Shown here one piece after another: positions 9,908 to 19,243 of a stretch of DNA of 64,000 nt. Origin of the DNA: Cyanophora paradoxa (Eukaryota > Glaucocystophyceae > Cyanophorales > Cyanophoraceae); assembly GCA_004431415.1 (NCBI GenBank), contig QPMI01000249.1, forward strand, positions 25,079 to 89,078, in the 5' to 3' direction. The stretch's first letter is position 1; each line of letters begins with the position of its first letter. Made by a program: the position numbers and the translations under genes. The notes beneath the pieces were generated by a model. The model was not told where the DNA came from. It did no database searches and saw only the letters and a list, made by a program, of their open reading frames with translations.

Positions 9908-12900
9908 ATGCAGAGCCGCGCGAACGGGGGAGACCGGCAGGAGCGCAGGCTCTCCGTGCGGAGGCAGTCGCTCGGGGACGACGCGCAGCAGCAAGCGCTC
10001 TCCTCCCTCGAGGCCGCGATCGTTAACTCGCAGGTCGCTGCGCATTCCTTTGCGCACACGAGACCGAGACCGACGCGGGCGTTGCGTCCGCGCAGAGGCC
10101 GCTGCCGTCCGATTTCCTCGTCTCCGTAGTGAGCTAATCCGTTAAAAACAGAAATTATAAAGGCAGCGACTTACGTGCCCTAGTACAGACGACGCTGGGG
10201 CACGAGCCACTCGTCAGGATGGCTCTCGATGCCGGCACCAACCCCGACGCGCGGGACGCCGGCGGCCGCTCGGCGCTGGAAATGGCGATCCGGACGCGGC
10301 GAGCGGACCTCTGCGAGCTACTCCTCTCGCGCGGGGCCGACGCGCGCGCGCTCCTGCACGACGGCAGCGCGCCGCTCGCCGCCGCCTGCCTCCTCCTCTC
10401 GAACTCCGCGGCGGACGGGCCCGCGCACCGCTGCTTTCAGGCGCTCTTGGCGCACGGGGCGGACGCGGCGGCGCAGGGGACGGACGGGACGGCGGCGGTG
10501 CACGCGGCGGCGCTGCGGGGGCACGCCGGCGCGCTGCGGGAGCTGCTCCGGCGCGGGGCGCCCGCGGAGGCGCGGGACGGCCACGGCTGGACCGCGCTCA
10601 AGATCGCCGCCCGCCGCCTCCACGCCGACTGCCTCCGGCGCGCTGGCCCCGCCCCCCGCCGCGCCTCTCTCCTCTCATCCGCCGGTCGCCGCGGCGCGCA
10701 GGGCGCTGATTGAGGCGGGGGCGGACGCGGCGGCGCAGGACGACGAGGGATTCGTCGCCCTCCACAACGTCGCCGCCGAGCTCCCCGCCTGCGCCGCCGA
10801 TTCCGACCCCTCCCGTGCCCCGGCCCCGCACGCCCGCCCGCCCGCCCGCCCGCCGGCCCCGGCGACGCCGCCGGGGCCCCTCCGCAGCGGCCTTCGAGTG
10901 CCTGCGGCTGCTGGTGGAGCTCGGGCGCTCGCCTCTCGACGAGGCGACGCCGCCGGCGGCGCGGCGGCCCCGCCCCGGCGCCTCTGCCTCGCGCTCACTG
11001 CGCGGCGCATGCAGGGGACGACGGCGCTGATGAGCGCGGCGAGGCAGGGGAGCGTGCCCGGCGTGCGGCTGCTGCTGCGCGCCGGCGCCGACCCCGAGCG
11101 CCGGGACGCCGGCGGGTGGACCGCCCTCAAGATCGCCGCCGCCCGTGGCTCCCTCCCCGTCGTCCGGTCCGGCCCGCCCCTCCCCGCACCGCCCCGCCGG
11201 CCCCGCCGCCGGTCCCCGCCCGACGCGGGCGCGCATGCGCAGGGCGCTGCTGGATGCCGGGGCGACGCCGTGCGGAGAGGACGGGGAGGGGTTCCGCGCC
11301 CTCCACAACGCCTGCTGCCTGCTCGCGGCGGGGACGCCCCTGCCCGACGGCGGCGCAGGCGGCGCCGGGGCGGGGCCGGGGCCCGGGCGGAGACGGAGAG
11401 CGCGAGGCGGCGCGAGGCGGCGTGGGCGGCGGCGGCGGCGTGCGTGGCGGAGATGGCGATCGAGGACGCCGCCAAGGCCGCCGTGGCCGAGCTCGAGCGC
11501 GCCGCCCCCGCCGCCCCCGCCGCCGCCCCGCCGGCCCCCGCCCCGCACCCGCCCCAGCCGCCGCCCTCGCCCCGGCGGGCCAGCGGGGCGGGAGGCGAGG
11601 ACGCGCCGCTCGCCATCGTCCGCCTGCTCCTCTCGGCGTGCACGTGCCGCCACTGCGCCAACGCCCGCCTGCCCCGCGGGCCCGCCCCTCCGCCCCGCCC
11701 CGCCCCGCCCCGCGCCCCGCCGCTACGATCCGCCCAGCGCGCGCAGGACGACGCCGTTGATGCTGGCGGCGGGGCGGGGCCACGCGCCGGCCGTCTCGCT
11801 CCTGCTCCGCCACCGCGCCGACCCGGCCGCCCGCGACGAGGACGGCGACACGCCCCTCCTCCTTGCCCTCAAGGCCCGCCCCCGCCCCCGCGCCCTCTCG
11901 GCCCGGGCCGAGGTCCAGCTCGAGCAGGCGGGGGCCCCGCGGGACGCGGCGGTGCGCGACATCGCTCGGCTCCTCCTCTCGAGCCCCGTGCGTCCCCCGG
12001 CGCCTCTGCGGGCCTCGCGCTGCCCTCCGAGGGGCGGGGCGGGGGGGGCCAGGCAGGGCAGCGGGCGGGGCGGGGGGCCGGGGTGGACGCGCAGGACGCC
12101 CGCGGCTGGACGCCCCTCAAGCTCGCCGCCAAGAAGAACCTGCCCCTCGCCGCCCGGCCCGCCCCCGCCCCCTCCGCCCCGCCCTCCCGGCCTCGCTGAG
12201 GCGAGGGCGCCGCAGGGAGCTGCTGTGGGGCCACGGGGCGGACCCCGCCCTCGCCGACTGCGAGGGCTTCCTGCCCCTCCACAACGCCGCCGGCAACCTC
12301 CGCCCCTGCGCCCAGCTACTCCCCGCCTCCGGCCCCGCCCTGCAGGCCCGGGCGGCGGCGGCGGGGGCGGAGGGCGAGGGCGGTGAGGCGGCGTGGGCGA
12401 TCGTTCGAGACCTGATCGAGGCGGGGAGTCCCATCGACACTCCGGCGGTCCGCCCGGGCCCGGGGCTCGCCTCCGCGGCCGGCCGAGTCCGACGGGGCGG
12501 GCAGGGCGCGGAGACGGGGAGCTGGCCCCACGCGACGCCCCTCATCATGGCCGCCTCCCGCTGTGCGCCGCCCGCCTCACATCCCGGCACCCACCGCCTC
12601 GCACCCTCCCTGAGTCGCGGGCCGGACTGCAGCGCACGCCCCCGCCGTGGCGCTCCTCCTCGCCCGCGGCGCCAGCGTCCGCGCGGTGCCTGCAGCTTGA
12701 GCTTGAGCTTCCGGGCCCGGCCGGCGCCTCTTGCCTCTGAGGCGGGGGCGCAGGCGGACGCGGACGGGGACACGGCGCTGCACGGGGCGTGCGCGGGGAG
12801 CTCCTCGGCGGCCCTCGCCTCCCCGGCCCAGGCCCGCGCCGCCGAGCTCCTCCTCGCCGCCGGCGCCGACCCCGCCCTCCCCAACACGCAGTGCGCCCCG

Positions 12901-14917
12901 CCCCGCGCCGCCCCGCCCCGCCGTTCCTCTTCTTCCTTGTCCATCCATGTCGCAGGGGCCTCACGCCGCTGCACTTCGCGTGCCACTCGGACGCCGTCGC
13001 CCTCTGCCGGCGCCTCCTCGCCGCGGGGGCGCCCCTCGCCGCCCCCGACCACCACGCCCGCCCCTCCCTCCTCCTCGCCGACCCCTCCGCCTGGCTGCCC
13101 CTCCTGCACGCCGCCCAGGCCGCCGGGCAGGACGTGCGCCCGCTGGCGAACGCGCGGAGCGCGAGCGGGTGGGCGCCGCTCGACGTGGCGGCGCTGCTGC
13201 CGGTCCTCGTCCCCTCCGCCGCCCCCGAGCCCGTCGAGGAGGCCGTCCCCTGGCTCTGCTCCCTCGGCGCCCTCCCCAACGCCGCCGGCGAGGCGCCCCC
13301 GCCCCGCCCCGCCCCGCCCCGCCTCTCGCAGCGGGGGCTTTTCTCAGGCTTCTCCCTCTCAGAGCGGGGAGACGGCGCTGCTGCTGGTGGCGAAGGTGGC
13401 GGCGGCGGCGGAGGGCGCCCCGCCGGCCGCCCTCGTCCGCTCCGCGGGGGCGCTCCTCGCCGTGGGCGCCGACCCCAACGCCCGCCGCCCCGACGGCCTC
13501 ACGTGCGCCCCGCCCCGCCCCCGCTGCGCTCGGCCCCTCCTCCCTGCCCCGCTCCGCTCCGAGATTCCAGCTAGGCTCCGCTGCGCCCCGCCTTGCCCCG
13601 CCCCGCGCAGCCCGGCCCCTTGAAAATTTCCTTAAGCGATCGGGGCAGGGCGCTGCACTGCGCGGCGGCGAACGGGCACGCGGACCTCTGCGCCCTCCTC
13701 ATCTCCGCGGGGGCCGACCCCGCCGCCCCCGACGCCCGCGGCCGGCCCGCCCCGCCCCGCCCCTCGCCCCTCCGGTCCTCCCCTAATCGGACGCTACTCG
13801 GCCGCCGCGCAGGCGCCCCTTCGCCGTCTGCGCCGACGACGCGACGCGGCTCGCGGCGCGCCGGGCTCGCCCCTGCCCCGCCCCGCCGCCTCCGCTGACC
13901 AAGCGAACTCGGACAGATGGTGCGGGCGGCCGGCTCGCAGGGCTCCCTCCCGCTGCCCCCGGAGGACATCGCCCTCGCCGCGTCCGCCCCCCGCCCCGCC
14001 CCGCCCCGCCCCGCCCATCGAAGGTCTAGGCATCGAGGCATCGAGCATCGAGGCTTCACGATTAGATCTTCGCCGTTTCAGCTCCAGCTCTAGCTCCCCT
14101 GCTCTAGCTCTCTGCACCGGCGCCTGTGCCGGGGCGGCCCACAGCGCCTTGCAGGCTGCTGGTCGCCGTGCTGCCCGGGGCCGCCCCGCCGCCCCCCGAG
14201 CCCGAGGCGGACTCCGGCTCCGAGGGCGACTCGGAGGGCCGCGCGGGAGATGCGGGGGCCGTGGAGGCGGCCCCGGCGGGGGCGCGGGAGGGGCGGGGGC
14301 GGGCGGCGCGGGCCCCGCTGGAGGCCCTCCGCGAGGAGCTCACCTGCGAGGTGCGCCGGCCTGCCGGGCCCTCCATCCCAGCGCTAACTGAAGCTGCTCG
14401 CTGACTCCTCGGGCGGGGGCAGGTGTGCCAGGGGCTCTACGAGGCTCCGGCCCTCCTCCCCTGCCTCCACAGGCGCGCCCTCCTGCCCCGCTTTCCTACT
14501 TCTTTCCCGCCCATTTTCATTTGAGCATCTACCGCCTCCTCGCAAGCTCGAGACTGTCTAATTCTCCCCCCTTTGTTTTTCTCCGCCTTTGTTTCCCTCC
14601 TTCCCGCCCACGCGTCCCCGGCGCGCAGCGTCTGCCGGGAGCACGTGGCGGCGCTCTCGCGGTGCCCCGTCTGCCGCCGGCCCTTCGCCCAGGAGCGCGT
14701 GCGCCCGCCCCGCGGCCCGGACCGCCTGCGATCGATGCCCGAACCTCCCTGTCTGGTCTGAAGCCGCGTGTGTTCGCAGGCGCGGTCGAACTTCAAGCTG
14801 CGCGCCGTGGCGGAGGCCTTCCGCGCCCTCGAGCTCGCCGAGCCCCCCGGCGGGGGCGGCGGCGCCCCGGAGGGGAGCGCAAGCCCCGCCCCGCGCGCCC
14901 CGCCCCGCGAAGAGTAG
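9908..14917 (+). CDS. Ankyrin-repeat protein with C-terminal RING finger (probable E3 ubiquitin ligase)
   Basis: Start ATG 9908 (MQSRANGGDRQERRLSVRRQ), spliced at a gtcgctg donor to TTLGHEPLVRMALDAG. Then more than ten ankyrin repeats through about 13740, e.g. GGRSALEMAIRTRRADLCEL, GWTALKIAARRLHADCLR, GTTALMSAARQGSVPGVRLL, GWTPLKLAAKK, GLTPLHFACHSDAVALCRRL, GRALHCAAANGHADLCALLI. The C-terminus encodes a RING finger across three exons: LTCE / VCQGLYEAPALLPCLH / SVCREHVAALSRCPVCRRPF, followed by RSNFKLRAVAEAFRALELAE and a stop at 14915-14917. The intron inside the RING (14473-14628) begins with GC. The sixth metal ligand of the usual C3HC4 series appears as His (CREH). Ankyrin arrays bind substrates and RING domains recruit E2 enzymes in known families; the ligase role here is inferred. 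Confidence 0.85.
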
Positions 14918-14932
14918 CCGCTGCAAGCGCGC

Positions 14933-14938
14933 AATAAA
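14933..14938 (+). terminator. Possible polyadenylation signal
   Basis: AATAAA begins 15 bases after the stop of the ankyrin-RING gene, in an A/T-rich patch (AATAAATCGATAATTTTC). Matches the standard eukaryotic hexamer; use in this organism is not shown. Confidence 0.35.
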
Positions 14939-15085
14939 TCGATAATTTTCTGTTCGAGCAGTCGCCGCCGGCCCGCCGGGCCGGCGGGCCTGCAGCAGGA
15001 GGCTAGAAAATAGCTATAGTACGCGCAGACCTAGGGCCTGGGGGCAGTCGGCGGGGGCGCCGGCAGCGAAGGGGTGGAGGAAGCT
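14939..15085. other. Short convergent intergenic spacer with GC hairpin
   Basis: Separates two convergent genes. Contains a near-perfect palindrome GCCCGCCGGGCCGGCGGGC around 14971-14989. No coding signal. Confidence 0.4.
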
Positions 15086-16619
15086 TTAAGGCGAGGGGCG
15101 AGGGGGGACCCCCGGGCCCCGGCGTGCCGCCTTGTACATGTACAGCTCCATGGCCAGCGCCCGCCGCTCGTCCGCCAGTTCCTCCGGCGCGTACGCGTGG
15201 CCCAGCGCTAGCTCCCCCGCCTCTGGATCTAGCCTAGTTGCGGCGAGCCGGGGATAGGGGGATCCATTGAGCTCGCAGCCTAGACTACCGAATTTACAAC
15301 ACGAGATGCACTCCAATTGCAACACTGTGACACGCGTACGTATACGGCGCTTTAAATTTGTGATTGGGCTCAAGGCGTCAACCACCCGCTCCAGCTCTGC
15401 GAAAAATTGTTTAATCCTCGAGCCCGTGATCGCGATTTCGATCTATCAAGATCAGGCTGACCCCGCGGTCGCGGGCCTCTTCGCGATCGGTTGCGAGGGG
15501 CGGAGGCCGCGGCAGCTTCGAATTCGCTTCGCGGGGGGCCTCCGCGTCCAGCGCCTCCCACGGCCACTCCGCCTCCTCCTCCAGCGCCCGCCCCCGCGGC
15601 CGCTTCAGGTCCCGCGGCGCCTGCCGCTCGCGATCGTCGTCTGGTCCTCGCGATCGGGACGCCGAGGCGGCGGCGCGCATGCGCCCCGGCTCCGAACACC
15701 GATCCCGCGGCTGCGCTCGCACAGGAGCCCCGGCAGCAATATATATATATATATATCAATGGATTGATATTCGAATTCGAATTCGGCGTCGCAGTTCAAT
15801 TTCGGGGAAAATGCCAACATCGAACATCGTACCTTGCTTACAGTAGGAGGAACACTGAGCGGGGGGCCTGAAAATCTGATGAGGAATATTCTTTGTGGAC
15901 GTCATGATTGGGCACCGGTACCTTGGGCTCGCGGTCGGGGCGGGGACCAGTTCGGGGGCGTCCCTCCAGCCCAGGGGCCCGACAAATCGCGGAACCGGTC
16001 CGCGTTCAGCACCGACCTGCTCGGCGACGACTCGCGAGGCTCGAATGTGATTTGATTTCTTGTTCACGTTTGCGCATGGCAATATTCAATGCACCCGCAC
16101 TTCTCGACGCGTCCTCGTCCCCGGCCTTTCTGCGGATTCCATTTTCCCGCGCACAGCCTGCGCTTGTGAACAAGGATCTGCTCAGCGATCGCGAGGCATT
16201 TTACACGGCATGTAAGAGAAAGGGCATGAAATTAAACGTGGAAGCGCTCTCACCACTTCCCAGAATTAAAATCGTGGCTCAAATTCCCGCCGCATGAACA
16301 CCTCGGCGGAACGCCGAACTGCGGAAAAGATGCGATATCGACATGCATTCCGCGACTGGCGCGGGCGCGCTGCGCGTGCGCATGCGCACTGTGAGAGCGC
16401 TGGCGACCCTTTCTGCGAGCTCCTGCTTCGTCCCAGTTGTCTTCATTCCATTCTGTCTGCACTCGGAAGCTCGAGCTCGGCTGGCTGCGGAGAAACCGGT
16501 CCCGGCAAGCCGACACGCACGCACCTGAGCATCTCGCTGAGGTCCTTCGCGGATTTCTTCCCGGCCCACTCGCTCGCTTCCCGAAGCTTCGCGTCATCGG
16601 AGACGGCCCGCCCCGCCAT
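15086..16619 (-). CDS. SAP plus PADR1-like zinc domain protein
   Basis: Start ATG 16617-16619: MAGRAVSDDAKLREASEWAG, KKSAKDLSEMLR. A 68-base intron (gtgcgt..gtgcag) joins in phase to QNGMKTTGTKQELAERVASA, giving a textbook SAP motif (LSEMLRQNGMKTTGTKQELA). The next phase-0 exon reads FGVPPRCSCGG and NLSHDFNSGK; the next W LCAGKWNPQKGRGRGRVEKC. The order FG..P.C.CGG.L..., W.C.G..., KC is that of the PADR1/zinc-3 domain of PARP1-type proteins, where SAP and PADR1 also sit together. Downstream exons are weaker: VVAEQVGAERGPVPRFVGPL GW; an acidic/basic stretch (ALEEEAEWPWEALDAEAP); and a final exon EELADERRALAMELYMYKAA with stop at 15086. No BRCT, WGR or PARP catalytic motif seen. Likely nuclear DNA-binding. 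Confidence 0.65.
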
Positions 16620-16965
16620 GTAATATATATCCTCCAATTCTTCTCCTCGCGACCTCTCCTTCGCGCCTCGCACCGATTTCGCCTTTCGCTCCGATTTCGA
16701 ATTCGCGCCTCCCGCTCCGATTTCTCGCCTCGCTCTGCGGCCGATTTCGCGACTTGCAAAAATTGATTTGGAGAAGAAAAAGAGGAGAAAAGAGAAGGGG
16801 CGAGGAAGGGGATAGAAGAAGGGAAATTCGAAATGGATCGAGGAGAAGATTGAAGGAGAGAAAAATTCGAAGGATCCAGAGGCAGTGGTCTTCGCGATCG
16901 TGCTCCGCCCTTGACATGTACATGTGAGCAAAATTGCAAATTAAAACAATATCAATTGTTCAAGC

Positions 16966-17127
16966 CTCGAACCTATGTGAGCGTCAGCGTAGCATAGGGC
17001 AGTGTATGGCTGCCAAATAAAGGCAGCCTTGCTTACGCACATATGTACAAGGGGCGCACTTACAAGTTATAAGTGCGCCCCTGGGGTACAAGCCTCAGTC
17101 TTGCTTCGCAGCCAAGGCCTCTAAGCT
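16966..17127 (+). repeat. 161-base element repeat, copy 1
   Basis: Starts CTCGAACCTATGTGAGCG and ends GGCCTCTAAGCT. Contains a hairpin GGGGCGCACTT...AAGTGCGCCCC (11-bp stem). Same as 19015-19175 except one deleted C. Ends seven bases before the first ATG of the gag region. Confidence 0.9.
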
Positions 17128-17159
17128 GAGGTCATGGCTCGCTCGCGGAGGAGCCCATC

Positions 17160-18221
17160 GTGGGCCCCTCTGTTCGTAGTCGTCTTGACCATCATTCTGC
17201 TCGTCGCCTGTGCCGAGGCGGCGCAGAAACGCAAGTCAACGGCCACTGGTGCGCGCAAGTCGGCCAAACCCAAGACGGCGACGACCCCGCGCCCCAGGCC
17301 CGGAGGTCGTCATCTCGTCTTCAAGCTCCGGCCAACGACAGTGCGGAGGAGGAGCAGCCTGCACCTCCGCCGACGCGATCTCGCAAAGGCAAGGAGAAAG
17401 CCGTGTCGCCGGATCCGGACCAGCAGCAGTCCGACCCAGAAGATGAACCTGAGGACGACGTTGCCGTTAGACTGGCACAGCGTGAGCAGTTCGGTGGCGC
17501 CTACGACGAGGAAGAGCAAGTGGCTGCGCGCAACTTTCCGAACTTGGCGCAAGTGGATCCGGGCGCGGCTGGCCCGTCAACCGGCTTCACCCGTCACCTT
17601 CAAGGCCCTTATGCTGTACCCGCTGGCAACTCGACTGCCCCAACGTCGACCAAACCGGCAGCGGGTGCGCTTCCGCCAGCGTGGGCTGAGCTACTTCAGC
17701 GTGGGATAGATAGCGCGGTCATCAAGCTTCAAGAGCAGCAGCAGCAGCAGCTCGGCGAGCAGCAGAAAGACAACCATGAGGCTATGCAGCTCAAAAACCC
17801 GTGGCTTCGTGAGCTTGCCCTGCAGCTATCGCAGCTTAAGTTTCAGCTCAAGAGATGCTCTTCGTGCACTGCGTGCTACGATCACGTAAAGCAGAGCCTC
17901 AAAATCCTCGACGAGCTCCGGAAGCGGATCGACATTCGCGACAAGGGCGGCGACAAGCTTGCCGAGCGGCTGGCAGGTGTGCCAGAGGAGTATCGGGGCA
18001 CGGCTGCGGCGCTGGCGCACGCGCTCAACATTGCTGGCCCGGAGGCCGCCGGCGGGCGCCCGTATGTGCAGCACGCCAACCCGCGGCCCCAGCACCAGGG
18101 CCGCGATCGCCCGCCGTCGCAGCGCAACAGCGGGATGTGTTTCCGCTGCAACAAGCCCGGGCATGTCGTGAAGGATTGCCCGAACGAGCCGCGCCCCGGC
18201 TGGCGCGACCCCCCCAAGTAG
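17160..18221 (+). CDS. Retrotransposon Gag-like protein with zinc knuckle
   Basis: About 353 codons. N-terminal half is Gln/Glu/Pro-rich and low complexity (an LQEQQQQQLGEQQ run near residue 200). The middle has a helical stretch (ELALQLSQLKFQLKRCSSCT). The C-terminus carries a CCHC knuckle, CFRCNKPGHVVKDC (C-x2-C-x4-H-x4-C), which in Gag proteins binds the element's RNA. Another frame starts at ATG 17134 with a hydrophobic leader (FVVVLTIILLVACAEA) and overlaps the first 190 codons; whether translation starts there and shifts is unknown. Stop at 18219-18221. Confidence 0.75.
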   Translation: MGPSVRSRLDHHSARRLCRGGAETQVNGHWCAQVGQTQDGDDPAPQARRSSSRLQAPANDSAEEEQPAPPPTRSRKGKEKAVSPDPDQQQSDPEDEPEDDVAVRLAQREQFGGAYDEEEQVAARNFPNLAQVDPGAAGPSTGFTRHLQGPYAVPAGNSTAPTSTKPAAGALPPAWAELLQRGIDSAVIKLQEQQQQQLGEQQKDNHEAMQLKNPWLRELALQLSQLKFQLKRCSSCTACYDHVKQSLKILDELRKRIDIRDKGGDKLAERLAGVPEEYRGTAAALAHALNIAGPEAAGGRPYVQHANPRPQHQGRDRPPSQRNSGMCFRCNKPGHVVKDCPNEPRPGWRDPPK

Positions 18222-19014
18222 ACGTGCGCGCCCTTGTGTGGACGCGCAGTTTTCGTTTCGCATTTCGCTAGATACTAGTGTTTCGGTGTGTTCTTGCAAG
18301 CATAAGTATTGCTAGCATATGCAAGTGCAGTCTTCAGAAGATCTAGAGTGTGCGTGTATGCTTCCCTAAACATGCAATACATGTATTATGCTTCAAGGCT
18401 TCCATTTCATGTGATGGTGTGGCCGGGTGCGGCATTGTGGCCGGGTGCGGCATAGTCATTACCAGCCGTGGTGGCGCCGGCGTGCTGTGGCTTTATGCAT
18501 TGGTCCTGTGTGCATTTGCATGTGTTAACACTGTGAAGTGTGACTGTGAGTGTAGTCTACTTTTCTTTTCAATGCTAGTGGCATATATTGCCGTCTGGAT
18601 GACTCCAACCTGGCAGAGCCCCAGCTGACTCCCGGCAACTGACCTGTTTCCAGCACAGGTCAGGAGTGCTGCTGGCTGTCGAGCTCCTGGCCCCTCCGGC
18701 CTTCCCGTGTGTCGCTATCGCATACTGGGCGCTCTGAAATTAACCTAGTGCATTTTGCAGGTGAGGAGTACACAAGGGTACGAAGATTCCATGATGCCAA
18801 CTGTTCCCGCTGATATCGCAGGTTGGCGCATTCATCCAGAAAGTCCATGCCTGTGCAAATGTGTTGTGGCACTGTGGGTGCATTGTGGCACTGTGTGTGC
18901 ATGTGAGCTCAAGACTTGAACCAACAAGCACATTGACACGCTCACTCTTATATTCTTCATGACAAGACATGTTGTGCTTAGCTTGCTGTAAGCAAGGCTG
19001 CCGTGGCAGCCATA
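18222..19014. other. Non-coding region inside the DIRS-like element
   Basis: No convincing ORF. Near 18421-18452 a 16-base unit GTGGCCGGGTGCGGCA is repeated in tandem. 18989-19014 (GTAAGCAAGGCTGCC.. GGCAGCCATAC) is an inverted, internally shortened copy of part of the adjoining 161-base repeat (about 19051-19085), so the two could fold back on each other, like the complementary regions known from DIRS elements. Confidence 0.5.
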
Positions 19015-19175
19015 CTCGAACCTATGTGAGCGTCAGCGTAGCATAGGGCAGTGTATGGCTGCCAAATAAAGGCAGCCTTGCTTACGCACATATGTACAAG
19101 GGGCGCACTTACAAGTTATAAGTGCGCCCTGGGGTACAAGCCTCAGTCTTGCTTCGCAGCCAAGGCCTCTAAGCT
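19015..19175 (+). repeat. 161-base element repeat, copy 2
   Basis: Near-identical to 16966-17127; one C is missing in the hairpin stem. Its right end (AAGCT) joins different sequence from copy 1, directly upstream of the RT ORF. Confidence 0.9.
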
Positions 19176-19243
19176 TCTTCCCGTTCGCGTGTCACCATCT
19201 TCAAGCCAGCGGCTGCATGGACCATCAGCTGTAGCAGTGCTAG

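Noticed and set aside
17134-17709. Membrane-leader protein overlapping the gag start
   Set aside because: Its first 30 codons look like a signal peptide, but the rest is Arg-rich shadow of the gag frame; kept only as a possible alternative start.
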